Shown in pieces: positions 54,017 to 63,296 of a DNA stretch of 64,000 bases. Each line of letters starts with the position of its first letter. The first letter of the stretch is position 1. Location of the stretch: the NCBI GenBank assembly GCA_017450685.1, contig JAFSTB010000001.1, positions 62,001 to 126,000 on the forward strand, given 5' to 3'. This DNA comes from Paludibacteraceae bacterium (lineage in GTDB: Bacteria; Bacteroidota; Bacteroidia; Bacteroidales; Paludibacteraceae). The position numbers and the translations under genes are program-made. The notes under the pieces are model-generated. The model was not told the origin of the DNA, searched no databases, and was given only the letters and a program-made list of their open reading frames with translations.

Positions 54017-55624
54017 TTATTTGCGTATTCGCAGTGTTACTATATGTGTTATAGCATCCACCCCGCTCCCACATTCGATGTCGAATCCTTTTTTCATTTG
54101 TCCGCCGTAGCGACCTATCAGTCCCTGTTTTTTGCTACCTGAGCGTGCGAATCCTTTTCTGGCTTTCCAGCGGAAGGCAGGTTTGCGTGTGAAGAGCAAA
54201 GGTGAGTGGGTCTCTTTCTCCACCGTTATAGCCCACGCCACGTCGGCTACATCGCAGCCGTTGGTACCTGTCTCACCTATGACAAGAGGTTTATTGCTGC
54301 TTAACTTGAGGTTGACGGTGTCGCCAATCTGGTGCCCCAACGCATCATATATCTCCACTGTTCCGCGAAAGCGTTCGGTGGCGTTGGTCTTGGCAGCGCG
54401 CAGCACCATAAGGATATACCAAAGGATAATGGCCACTATGATTGCCATTAGCCAGAAGGGCAGGATGAAAGTGAAGATCCACTTATCCACCGGTGCTTCC
54501 ACTTCCGTCACGGGTTTAGCGATCCCCAACGCCGACAGTTCGTTGTCATAGTCAGTGGGTTGCTCTATGTGGAAGCGAATGGCAGACTTATAATGGTGGA
54601 AACCCCAATGGCGGTTTTTCAGTTGTCCGATGGTATTGGTGTTTTCTATTTCGTCTTTTAGTTGATAGGTTTTGTGGTACTCTTTGCCGATGATATAGAA
54701 GTCTTGGTCCACACATTCAGCCAGTGTTCGGATGTTAGGACAGAGTCGTGTCGGGTGCCAATTGGAGCGTCCTTTGATATTTCCGTCTATTGACACATGG
54801 AGGTCGGTATTCCAATCGGTGCTTTTGTTTTCCATTGTAACGATAGCACGCAGTTTGGTGGTCATGATATCGTTTTTGAGTCGTTCGAACCAATCCTTAA
54901 TGGCTGATTGTGAGGTGTTCATCGACACTATCTCCAGTCCTTTATTCGGTTCTTCGCCTATCTGTCGGAACACGTGTTCTTGCAGTTGGTCGAGGCAATA
55001 GCCTTTGGCATGTCGGTCAACGGGCAGTTCCAATGCCACCACGCGTGTGTATAAGCCGTCTGTAACACCTAAGAAAGCGTCTTGCAGTTGCTTCTGTTCC
55101 TGTTCTGTCAGTTTTTTCTCGCCTTGTACGTCGTTGCGAAAATCGCCTACTTGGATGATAACGACCACAGGATAGTCTTTTCTGTTAGCCCGTATAACAT
55201 CCACTATAGCCTCTTCGGCGGCGTAGATATTGGTATAAGCCTTAAACTGTTTGGTATAGTTGGGGCTGGTATATAGTTTGTCTATGTCTTTATTGAGACT
55301 GTTCTTAAAGTCGGTGTTGATGATACCCAGGAATCCGGGCATTGTTGATTTGGCTTCGGTGCCGTAAGGAATGACCGTCACGCGGTCGCCTGTCGGCAGA
55401 GCCTGAAAGAAAGGTTTGAGTGCCGGTATGACTTGATTGGCGTACTTGTTCATTGTGCCGGACACATCGATAGCGAAGATATAGTGAGCGGCATACTTGC
55501 CTAACTCGTCACGGTAGAGGTTAGTGAGCAGGGGATAGTTATTTTCGAGGTTAGCCAAGGGGTCATCGGCTCTTAACATTATCCCTGTAAGCAGAAAAAG
55601 GAGTATGGCGGCGAGTTTTTTCAT
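54017..55624 (-). CDS. VWA-domain membrane protein of the tubulin-like operon, 535 residues
   Basis: From the ATG at 55622-55624 the protein has a signal peptide (MKKLAAILLFLLTGIMLRAD), then a von Willebrand A domain at about 48-250 with a complete MIDAS: D53, S55 and T57 in AIDVSGTMNK, T131 in YTNIYAAEEA and D161 in QVGDFRND. A single membrane helix lies at about 382-408 (IFTFILPFWLMAIIVAIILW), and a ~130-residue cytoplasmic beta-rich domain follows, of unknown family but perhaps FHA-like. It could bind a partner outside the inner membrane and pass the signal to the cytoplasmic tubulin-like protein. An in-frame upstream start at 55687 is less likely. No clear promoter was found, so it may be read through from pntB. 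Confidence 0.85.
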   Translation of the reverse strand: MKKLAAILLFLLTGIMLRADDPLANLENNYPLLTNLYRDELGKYAAHYIFAIDVSGTMNKYANQVIPALKPFFQALPTGDRVTVIPYGTEAKSTMPGFLGIINTDFKNSLNKDIDKLYTSPNYTKQFKAYTNIYAAEEAIVDVIRANRKDYPVVVIIQVGDFRNDVQGEKKLTEQEQKQLQDAFLGVTDGLYTRVVALELPVDRHAKGYCLDQLQEHVFRQIGEEPNKGLEIVSMNTSQSAIKDWFERLKNDIMTTKLRAIVTMENKSTDWNTDLHVSIDGNIKGRSNWHPTRLCPNIRTLAECVDQDFYIIGKEYHKTYQLKDEIENTNTIGQLKNRHWGFHHYKSAIRFHIEQPTDYDNELSALGIAKPVTEVEAPVDKWIFTFILPFWLMAIIVAIILWYILMVLRAAKTNATERFRGTVEIYDALGHQIGDTVNLKLSSNKPLVIGETGTNGCDVADVAWAITVEKETHSPLLFTRKPAFRWKARKGFARSGSKKQGLIGRYGGQMKKGFDIECGSGVDAITHIVTLRIRK

Positions 55625-55670
55625 AGAGTTGGAGTAAAGGAAGGAAAGAAAGAAGAGTATTATTAAAAGA

Positions 55671-55698
55671 TAGAGACAGCCACGCAAGGCTGTCTCTA
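55671..55698. repeat. Inverted repeat between pntB and the VWA gene, REP-like or terminator
   Basis: Arms TAGAGACAGCC (55671-55681) and GGCTGTCTCTA (55688-55698) are perfectly complementary around the loop ACGCAA. No T-run follows, so its strength as a terminator is doubtful. The TAGAG...CTCTA ends are shared with the palindrome at 5528-5557. Confidence 0.65.
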
Positions 55699-55711
55699 CC
55701 GTTGTATCTTA

Positions 55712-57301
55712 TCATATCTCGTTCGTGAGTTTCATCAGTGTCTCTTTGGCATCTCCGAGGCACAGATAAACGCCTTTCTCGCGTGTATAGAGAGGGTTCT
55801 CCACACCTGCATAACCTGGTTTGAGGTCGTAGTTGCAGACGATCACCTCTTTGGCATCAGCCACTGCCAGAACGGGCATACCGTAGATAGGAGTGCCTTC
55901 GGCGGTGTTAGCGGCGGGGTTGAGCACATCATTGGCACCGATAACGACCACGGCATCTACAGTCTTAAAGTCGTCGTTGATAGCCTGCATCTCGTACAGT
56001 TTCTCGTAAGGGATGTCTGCCTCAGCGAGCAGCACGTTCATGTGTCCGGGCATACGTCCTGCCACGGGGTGGATAGCGAAACGCACTCTCGCTCCTTTGT
56101 ATTCTAACTTGTCGGCGAGTTGCTTAACGGCATGTTGTGCTTGTGCAAGAGCCATACCGTAACCGGGAACGATGATCACATCCTTAGCGTCACGCAGCAC
56201 GGATGCCGGTGTTTTCTCGGCTTTCTCTTGAGCGGCAACGGGGGCAGCCTGACCGGCGAGTTGCGCACGAAGACCTGCCACTTCTTTGGTTAATGCCTCA
56301 ATGGCATCTAAAAGTTGTTTTACTTCCATATCATTAAGTTGTTGTAAGAGTTGTTCAAAATCAGCGTTTTCCGGGAAGACGGTCTTGCCGTTCCTTTGTG
56401 TTGCGACGGTGGGTGTTGCAACAGAAGAAGGTTGTGTAGCAGTTGCGGCTGTTGTTTTTTTCTTCACTGCACCGCCGAGCAGGATAGACATCAGACTGCG
56501 GTTCATAGCTCGGCACATTATCTGTGTGAGCAGCAGTCCGGAAGCGCCCACTATACCGCCTACAGCCACGAGGAAGATATCACTTATAGCCATACCGGCA
56601 ATAGAGCCTGCCACACCGGAAAGGGAGTTGAGCAAAGAGATAGTGATAGGCATATCCGCACCACCGACACGGATGGCAAACATATATCCGAAGGCGGCAG
56701 TGAGCAAGACAGAGGCAAGAGCTATCCACAGGTTGCCGCTGTAGATAGTACCCAACACTATCATCACCACCGACAAGAGGAGCAGACACATCGTAATCAA
56801 CGAGTGAGCCGCATACACTTTGGGTCTGCCGTCAATGAGGCGTGCCAACTTGGCTGCTGCCACAAGTGAGCCGACCAAGGTGATCATACCTACGGCTATA
56901 GCGAGCATAGCGGTGAAATTGACAAAGAGAGGATATTCGGGTACTACGGTCAGACCGTCAGGTCCGACTGCTTTACCCCACCCCATATATGTCATTACAC
57001 CGACCAGTGCGGAAGCGCCGCCGCCCAGCCCATTGAAGAGTGCCACCAGTTGCGGCATCTGTATCATCTGTGCGCGTTGAGCCATCAGACTGCCAATGAG
57101 CGCACCTATGATAACGGCAACATAGATAGTCCAAACAGTCATCACACCGCTGAACCACACTGTTGCCACCACACCCACAAGCATAGCAAGAGCCGAAAGC
57201 ATATTACCTGCCACGGCTGTTTTGACCTTGCTCATCATGGATATGCCGCCGAGTACTGCCAATGACAGCAGTACGCTTAAAATAATCTGTACAGTTGTCA
57301 T
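55712..57301 (-). CDS. pntB: NAD(P) transhydrogenase subunit beta
   Basis: A 529-residue protein with about nine membrane helices and a C-terminal NADP-binding domain (DVIIVPGYGMALAQAQHAVK, then VVVIGANDVLNPAANT). It couples hydride transfer between NADH and NADP+ to proton movement across the inner membrane. Compared with the usual ~460 residues, there is an extra stretch at about 280-370 between the membrane part and the NADP domain, Ala/Thr-rich and then a coiled-coil-like helix (FEQLLQQLNDMEVKQLLDAI). The subunit start overlaps the stop of the small alpha-2 gene by 4 bases. Confidence 0.95.
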   Translation of the reverse strand: MTTVQIILSVLLSLAVLGGISMMSKVKTAVAGNMLSALAMLVGVVATVWFSGVMTVWTIYVAVIIGALIGSLMAQRAQMIQMPQLVALFNGLGGGASALVGVMTYMGWGKAVGPDGLTVVPEYPLFVNFTAMLAIAVGMITLVGSLVAAAKLARLIDGRPKVYAAHSLITMCLLLLSVVMIVLGTIYSGNLWIALASVLLTAAFGYMFAIRVGGADMPITISLLNSLSGVAGSIAGMAISDIFLVAVGGIVGASGLLLTQIMCRAMNRSLMSILLGGAVKKKTTAATATQPSSVATPTVATQRNGKTVFPENADFEQLLQQLNDMEVKQLLDAIEALTKEVAGLRAQLAGQAAPVAAQEKAEKTPASVLRDAKDVIIVPGYGMALAQAQHAVKQLADKLEYKGARVRFAIHPVAGRMPGHMNVLLAEADIPYEKLYEMQAINDDFKTVDAVVVIGANDVLNPAANTAEGTPIYGMPVLAVADAKEVIVCNYDLKPGYAGVENPLYTREKGVYLCLGDAKETLMKLTNEI

Positions 57302-57594
57302 GAGCGCGGTTTTTTCTTATTGAACATACGAAGCATACGGTGTGTTATACCGAATCCGCCGAACACATTGATGGTGGCAAGCAGTATAGCCAACATTCCG
57401 AACACCTGTGCCCATATACCGTCGGCGGCGTAGGCCAACCCGGTTGCAGAAAGAGCACCCACCAGAGTAACGCCTGAGAGTGCGTTCATACCCGACATAA
57501 GAGGCGTGTGCAACAGACTGGGTACATTGCTGATAATGAAGTAGCCGACAATAGTGCAAACTAAAAAGACGGCAACAAGTATTAAAGGATGCAT
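57298..57594 (-). CDS. pntA2: NAD(P) transhydrogenase subunit alpha, part 2 (membrane segment)
   Basis: A 98-residue membrane protein with three helices (VAVFLVCTIVGYFIISNVPS, ALSGVTLVGALSATGLAYAA, MLAILLATINVFGGFGITHR). It corresponds to the C-terminal membrane part of the alpha subunit, which is split from the NAD-binding part in many bacteria. Its last bases overlap pntB by 4, and it lies 94 bases downstream of pntA1, separated by a repeat-rich spacer. The short basic tail FNKKKPRS is the C-terminus. Confidence 0.93.
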   Translation of the reverse strand: MHPLILVAVFLVCTIVGYFIISNVPSLLHTPLMSGMNALSGVTLVGALSATGLAYAADGIWAQVFGMLAILLATINVFGGFGITHRMLRMFNKKKPRS

Positions 57595-57602
57595 ACTAAT
57601 TC

Positions 57603-57683
57603 AATTAGGAATTAGGAGTTAGGAATTGGGAGTTAGGAATTGGGAGTTAGCTTCATTCCTCATTCCTAACTCCCAATTCCTAA
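57603..57683. repeat. Direct and inverted repeat cluster between pntA1 and pntA2
   Basis: The spacer is built of the unit AGGAATTGGGAGTT and variants in direct copies (57606-57650), with an inverted copy at 57666-57683. TTAGGAATTGGGAGTTAG (57633-57650) and its exact complement (57666-57683) give an 18-pair hairpin with a 15-base loop. No gene or terminator T-run is present. It may be a dispersed mini-repeat or affect the balance of alpha-1 and alpha-2 expression. Confidence 0.7.
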
Positions 57684-57688
57684 TTAAC

Positions 57689-58846
57689 TCACATTCCCAT
57701 TGCTTTGCGAGCACCTGCGTGGAGCAGTTTGCCGTCGGTGCAAACCAGACTCTTAGCAATCACTTCGTCTTGCATGTTCAGTTCAATCTTACCGTCTTTG
57801 ACGAGATAAGAAACGAGGTTGTACATGTTGTTGGAGAACATCCAAGTGGAAGAAGTGGGTAACTCACCCGGGATATTCTTCACGCCGATAAGAGTAACGC
57901 CGTGTTTCATTTCGATAGTACCCTTCGGTGTGATATCACAGTTACCACCTTGGTCGATGGCGATATCCACTATGACTGCACCTTTTTTCATGCCTTTAAC
58001 GGTATCTTCGGTGATGATAACGGGAGCCAACTCACCGGGAACGAGTACTGAGCAGAAGACGATATCCATCTGTTGGATAGTCTCTTTGAGCAGTTCGCGC
58101 TCTTTGGCGAGTACATCAGCGGGCAGTGCTTTGGCATAACCACCCTCACCTACTGCCAGTTCGGCAGGAACGCCGGTGTCGATGATCTTAGCGCCGAGCG
58201 ATTGAGCGCTTTCGGCAGCCATCGGACGTATATCAGCGGCATAGGTGGTAGCGCCAAGACGTTTGGCTGTTGCGAGGGCTTGCAGACCGGCAACACCAAC
58301 ACCGATAACCATCACTTTGGCTTGCTCTATCTTACCAACAGCGGTGAACATCTGCGGGATGAAAGAGGTCATGTGGTCGGCTGCCATAATGATACCTTTG
58401 TAGCCGGCGCAGGTTGACATAGAGGTGAGAGCGTCCATCGACTGTGCGCGTGAGATACGTGGGATGCAGTCGAGAGTGAAAGCGGTAACACCTTGTGCTG
58501 TCAGTTTCTTCACCATCTCGTGGTTAACGGGTGAAGCGGGGTGAATGAAGGTGATGAGGTACTGACCTTTGTGCATCAACTCCACTTCATGTTTGCCCAG
58601 TTGTTCGTTGAACAGAGGCTCTTTCACTTTGAGGATGAGTTCGGCTTGAGCGTAGATGTCTTCGGCTTTAGCCATCATCTTAGCACCTGCTGCCGCATAC
58701 TCTTCGTCGTGATAGAGTGCACCGTCACCGGCGTGATTCTCAACGAGTACGGTGTAACCGTCTTTAACAAATTTGCCGACTGTTTCGGGTGAGCATGCCA
58801 CGCGGTTTTCGCCGTGCATGATCTCTTTTGGGATACCGATAATCAT
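57689..58846 (-). CDS. pntA: NAD(P) transhydrogenase subunit alpha, part 1 (NAD-binding)
   Basis: A 385-residue soluble subunit from the ATG at 58844-58846, starting MIIGIPKEIMHGENRVACSP, the usual N-terminus of alanine dehydrogenase/transhydrogenase proteins. The NAD-binding Rossmann motif VMVIGVGVAGLQALATAKRL and the conserved VIVDIAIDQGGNCDIT are present. It binds NADH and passes hydride to the NADP domain in PntB. It is the first of the three pnt genes. The V-ATPase K gene lies 139 bases upstream in the same direction. Confidence 0.95.
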   Translation of the reverse strand: MIIGIPKEIMHGENRVACSPETVGKFVKDGYTVLVENHAGDGALYHDEEYAAAGAKMMAKAEDIYAQAELILKVKEPLFNEQLGKHEVELMHKGQYLITFIHPASPVNHEMVKKLTAQGVTAFTLDCIPRISRAQSMDALTSMSTCAGYKGIIMAADHMTSFIPQMFTAVGKIEQAKVMVIGVGVAGLQALATAKRLGATTYAADIRPMAAESAQSLGAKIIDTGVPAELAVGEGGYAKALPADVLAKERELLKETIQQMDIVFCSVLVPGELAPVIITEDTVKGMKKGAVIVDIAIDQGGNCDITPKGTIEMKHGVTLIGVKNIPGELPTSSTWMFSNNMYNLVSYLVKDGKIELNMQDEVIAKSLVCTDGKLLHAGARKAMGM

Positions 58847-58985
58847 AGCGGATTGTAAGTATTGAAAAGGGTTAGAGTCCAATTGTTGTCTCATTGGCGG
58901 CGTGGGCGGACTCTGTTGTCCAAGCGGTCAAAAAGTTTGTGTGTGAGCCGTAAATGGCTTACACCAATGGTTGTTACTCAGCGTG

Positions 58986-59420
<435 letters not shown>

Positions 59421-59468
59421 TTATGTGTTAATGATTCATTTGAGTAACCCGACGACTGTTGGTCGGAA

Positions 59469-61226
59469 TTATTTCTTAAAGGGGCTGTACATAGCACCTG
59501 AACCTTCGTAGCCGGAGTTCTTGAAATACTCCACAAAAGTAAGACGCAAGGGGTGAACAAAAGCACCTAAACAAGCCATCAGCAGGTTGAGCACATGACC
59601 GAAGGTGACGATAAGCAGGAAGCCTATCCACGAGCCTACGCTCGGCGTATCGCCCAGCACCATTGTACCTAACTGATTGAAAGCCATTCCGAGCATACCG
59701 CCTGCCAGACCTAAGGCATACAGACGTATATACGACAGAACATCACCCATAATGCCGGTAGCCATATTATAGGTATCCCATAAACCTGCACCTACATTGA
59801 TAAGCGGATTGCGTCCGGGAGTATTAAACACGTAGATTGCCAAAGCGGAAACGACTGCTATACAGATAAGTACCCATTTGGTGGTCTCTTGACTGAGCGT
59901 GTGTGTCATAGCCAGCACGCCTGTCACTATACCGCCTATGATAAGCAACAACCACCCCCACAGTGAGACTGCTTGTTTGAAGCCGAAACGCCGTGTATAG
60001 ACTATACCTTTGATGATCATGGCCAAGCATATATGGAACACGCCTATGACGAGCGATAGAACCATCATCACATCATAGCCTGCTATCCTGCCTGTCTCGT
60101 CGCCTAACTGCTTGAACATACAAGCCTTTGACCATTCGGGCATCCAAGAGGCGGCATAGAGGTCAATGCCGAAGAAGCCGCCCATCATATAGCCCACGAC
60201 GGTTGAACCGACACCCAACGCCATAATGATAGGACCTAAGCCCTCGAACATCTCTACCTTAACGATGTTCTTATAGGTGAGATAACCGAAGAGGAGCAGT
60301 ATCAGTCCGTAGCCGGCATCGCCTATACATAAGGCGAAGAAGAGCAGGAAGAAAGGACCGAGGATAGGTGTGGGGTCAAACTCATTGTAGTTAGGCCAGC
60401 CATACATACCCGTCAGCGGTTCGAACAGTTTGGTGAACCAGTTGTTACGCAGTTTGATAGGCGTATTGTCTTCTTCTGTGGGCTCTTGAGCCACATAATA
60501 GCAGTTTTCTTTTTCGAGCAGTGCATTGAGTGTCTCTGTCTGGTCGGTAGGGCAGAAGCCTTCGAGCAGTGTCAGTCGTCCTTGCGCTGCCGAGTCACCT
60601 GAGAGTAAGACGCGCTGCCAATTGATGGTGGCTTCCACTTCGCGCAACTCTTGTCGCAACGGTGCTTCGTTCTGTTGCCACCATACATTGATACGAGTGA
60701 CAGCAGCTGCCAAGAGCGCATTAAGTGCTTGTGCGTCAAGCAACAAAGCATCGTATGACTTCTCACAGAGCGTATGCTCGGTCACCAAAGGACTATCAAC
60801 AACCTCATTGACAGAAACAAAATAGGTGGTTGTCTTGTCCTCATTGACGGCTATACCCCATTGCGGCTCAAACTGTTTGGTAAGGCACGAATAATAGCGG
60901 AGGGTGTAACCTGCGGCTTTCAGTTGTTGGATTCGTTCGGTGGAGAAACCGCCCCACACTCTCATCCTTTCTGCCTCTTTTTGTGTGGCAGCCAGACGTG
61001 CTTCCACTTCGGCTTTCTCTTGCAGTAGTTGGTCGGGAGCACCTTGACGCAGGATATGATTGATCTGCTCGGCACGACTAAGTGCTTTTTGCAGGGTCTC
61101 GTCTTCGGCTTGCCCCTCACCTTTGATAGTGATATGCACCACTCCCGCTTCGCGCAAACGACTAAGGAACTGTTCGTAAGCCGAAGTCATTATAAGGAAG
61201 GTGTATTTAGTCATTCGCGTAATCAT
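59469..61226 (-). CDS. ntpI: V-type ATPase subunit I (stator, membrane a-subunit)
   Basis: A 585-residue subunit with a ~280-residue cytoplasmic coiled-coil/globular N-terminal half and about seven C-terminal helices. FFLLFFALCIGDAGYGLILL and LGPIIMALGVGSTVVGYMMG are typical of the I/a family. The helix with the conserved Arg that lets ions through is around DVLSYIRLYALGLAGGM (Arg in SYIRLYALG). It forms the ion channel half-paths next to the K ring. Its ATG overlaps the ntpD stop by 4 bases; an alternative ATG is 12 bases further in. Confidence 0.95.
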   Translation of the reverse strand: MITRMTKYTFLIMTSAYEQFLSRLREAGVVHITIKGEGQAEDETLQKALSRAEQINHILRQGAPDQLLQEKAEVEARLAATQKEAERMRVWGGFSTERIQQLKAAGYTLRYYSCLTKQFEPQWGIAVNEDKTTTYFVSVNEVVDSPLVTEHTLCEKSYDALLLDAQALNALLAAAVTRINVWWQQNEAPLRQELREVEATINWQRVLLSGDSAAQGRLTLLEGFCPTDQTETLNALLEKENCYYVAQEPTEEDNTPIKLRNNWFTKLFEPLTGMYGWPNYNEFDPTPILGPFFLLFFALCIGDAGYGLILLLFGYLTYKNIVKVEMFEGLGPIIMALGVGSTVVGYMMGGFFGIDLYAASWMPEWSKACMFKQLGDETGRIAGYDVMMVLSLVIGVFHICLAMIIKGIVYTRRFGFKQAVSLWGWLLLIIGGIVTGVLAMTHTLSQETTKWVLICIAVVSALAIYVFNTPGRNPLINVGAGLWDTYNMATGIMGDVLSYIRLYALGLAGGMLGMAFNQLGTMVLGDTPSVGSWIGFLLIVTFGHVLNLLMACLGAFVHPLRLTFVEYFKNSGYEGSGAMYSPFKK

Positions 61227-61852
61227 ACGGCTACCTCCTTTCTCTCTTTCTCAGCTTGCTGAGCCTCACGCTCACGCTTACCTTTAACAATCTTTTGCGA
61301 TGACTTACTGAGGTTCTCCTCGTCTTCCATGAACCGTTTGATTTTACGTATGGCATCCTGATACCCGGGTATCTGCACTTTCTCAAAGAGGTTCACTTTC
61401 TGCGTCGTTTTCTTTCTCGCGTACTCGAGCAAATCCACTTTTCGGCGCACAAACTCCTGTCGGATACCTACATCGGCTATGGCTTTGACTTGTTCGAAGC
61501 CGTCAGCGAACCATTTAGGAGCGGAAAAGAGGCTGAAGGGTTTGGTGGAATAGACCACCTCGTCCAGTACCGGCACTCGCACACCTGCTATCTTGCGTAT
61601 GCTCATCTTCACGTCGTCCACGTGTATGAGTTGAGTGTCGAACTCACCCCATAGAGCCAACATCTGGTCGTAGTCGCGAATGCGTCTGTTCACTTCATCG
61701 TCCAAGGCTTTAAGTTCGTCTTTGGCACGCTTGACTTCCAGACGAAGAGCAGTCTCTTTGCTCTGCAAGGTAGGCAGAGTACGCTGGCGCATCTTCAAGT
61801 CTTTCTCCAGCCCTTGTAACGATGTTTTATTAAATTGATAAGTTATTGCCAT
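61223..61852 (-). CDS. ntpD: V-type ATPase subunit D (central shaft)
   Basis: A 209-residue protein, largely two long antiparallel helices that form the rotor shaft inside the A3B3 head (LRLEVKRAKDELKALDDEVN and NLFEKVQIPGYQDAIRKIKR). The conserved VNLFEKVQIPGYQ block near the C-terminal helix is the family mark. It transfers rotation to the membrane ring. It starts 118 bases after the ntpB stop; that spacer contains no complete gene. Confidence 0.93.
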   Translation of the reverse strand: MAITYQFNKTSLQGLEKDLKMRQRTLPTLQSKETALRLEVKRAKDELKALDDEVNRRIRDYDQMLALWGEFDTQLIHVDDVKMSIRKIAGVRVPVLDEVVYSTKPFSLFSAPKWFADGFEQVKAIADVGIRQEFVRRKVDLLEYARKKTTQKVNLFEKVQIPGYQDAIRKIKRFMEDEENLSKSSQKIVKGKREREAQQAEKERKEVAV

Positions 61853-61970
61853 AATTGCTTCGTTTTCGAGAACTTATTCCCATGACAAGAAGTAATCATA
61901 ATCTGTTCCATCCCAATCACATCCATCAAGTACTTTTGACGGTTATGACGGGATTGTTCATTATGAAAAT

Positions 61971-63296
61971 TTATTTAGCCCAATACTTATCCACGAGTGC
62001 TTGCTTGATATTCACCTCTTCGGGTTTGAAGTTCTTAGCAAACAGTTGCCAAGTGATGTCAAGCATCTGTGTGGTATTGATATTGACATCGATAGCCAAT
62101 ATCTCACGGCTGTATTCGCGTGCGAAGTCAAGGCAGCGGTTGTCGTAGTCGGTGAGGTCGAAACCGTTCTCCAACTTCGTCTTGGCGTTAGCAGCGTCGG
62201 CATACAAACGCACGGCGGCGTTCATCACCTGCGGATGGTCTTCACGCGTCTTCTTTCCTGCCACCAACTGTTTCAGACGAGAGAGCGAACGGAACGGGTC
62301 AACGATGACCTTACCTATATCACTGTCACGACGCAGGTACAACTGACCTTCGGTGATATAACCGGTGTTATCGGGGATGGCGTGAGTGATGTCACCGCCT
62401 GACAGAGTGGTCACGGCAATGATGGTGATAGAGCCGCCGCCTGCCTCTTCGGGGAACTGAACAGCCTTCTCATAAATCTTTGCCAAGTCGGAATAGAGAG
62501 AACCTGGCATAGAATCTTTCGACGGAATCTGATCCATACGGTTGGACACGATAGCCAAAGCGTCGGCATAGAGGGTCATATCAGTCAAGAGCACAAGCAC
62601 TTTTTGGTGTTTCTCCACCGCAAAATACTCGGCTGCCGCAAGAGCCATATCCGGAATAAGCAGACGCTCAACGGCAGGGTTCTCAGTCGTATTGACAAAA
62701 GAGACGATACGGTCAAGCACACCGGCATTGGCGAACACGTTGCGGAAATAGAGATAGTCGTCATTAGTAAGACCCATACCGCCGAGGATAATCTTATCCA
62801 CCTGAGCGCGCAGAGCCACGTTAGCCATCACCTGATTGTAAGGCTGGTCAGGGTCGGCAAAGAAAGGGATCTTCTGACCGGAGACGAGGGTGTTATTCAA
62901 GTCGATACCCGCAATACCTGTGGCTATCAACTCGGATGGCTGCTTACGGCGTACGGGATTGACCGACGGACCGCCTATCTCCACCTCTTTACCTTCAACG
63001 GCAGGACCACCATCGATAGGATCGCCGTATGCGTTGAAGAAACGACCTGCCAATTGGTCGCTCACCTTCAACGTAGGAGACTTACCCAAGAAGACCACCT
63101 CTGCATCGGTGGGGATACCTTCCGTTCCTTGGAACACTTGCAGGGTAATCTCATCACCCATAATCTTCACAACCTGAGCGAGCTTGCCATTAACCAATGC
63201 CAACTCGTCGTTACCCACACCCTCAGCCTTCAACGAACAAGTAGCCTTCGTGATGGCGGTGATTTGAGTGTAGATCTTTTGAAATGCTTTTGCCAT
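61971..63296 (-). CDS. ntpB: V-type ATPase subunit B (non-catalytic)
   Basis: A 441-residue head subunit. It lacks the Walker A loop of subunit A, having SGQKIPFFADPDQPYNQVMA in its place, and contains SMPGSLYSDLAKIYEKAVQF and DDYLYFRNVFANAGVLDRIV. It pairs with A to form the ATP sites. In most Bacteroidales the B gene directly follows A. Here it is on the opposite strand ~58 kb from the A gene, with its own promoter. Confidence 0.95.
   Translation of the reverse strand: MAKAFQKIYTQITAITKATCSLKAEGVGNDELALVNGKLAQVVKIMGDEITLQVFQGTEGIPTDAEVVFLGKSPTLKVSDQLAGRFFNAYGDPIDGGPAVEGKEVEIGGPSVNPVRRKQPSELIATGIAGIDLNNTLVSGQKIPFFADPDQPYNQVMANVALRAQVDKIILGGMGLTNDDYLYFRNVFANAGVLDRIVSFVNTTENPAVERLLIPDMALAAAEYFAVEKHQKVLVLLTDMTLYADALAIVSNRMDQIPSKDSMPGSLYSDLAKIYEKAVQFPEEAGGGSITIIAVTTLSGGDITHAIPDNTGYITEGQLYLRRDSDIGKVIVDPFRSLSRLKQLVAGKKTREDHPQVMNAAVRLYADAANAKTKLENGFDLTDYDNRCLDFAREYSREILAIDVNINTTQMLDITWQLFAKNFKPEEVNIKQALVDKYWAK

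Noticed and set aside
57603..57683. Possible CRISPR-like array
   Set aside because: Repeat units are nearly contiguous with no unique spacers of constant length, one copy is inverted, and no cas genes are nearby.
58847..58985. Possible tRNA between pntA and ntpK
   Set aside because: No cloverleaf arms or T-loop sequence; nothing else recognised in this 139-base spacer.
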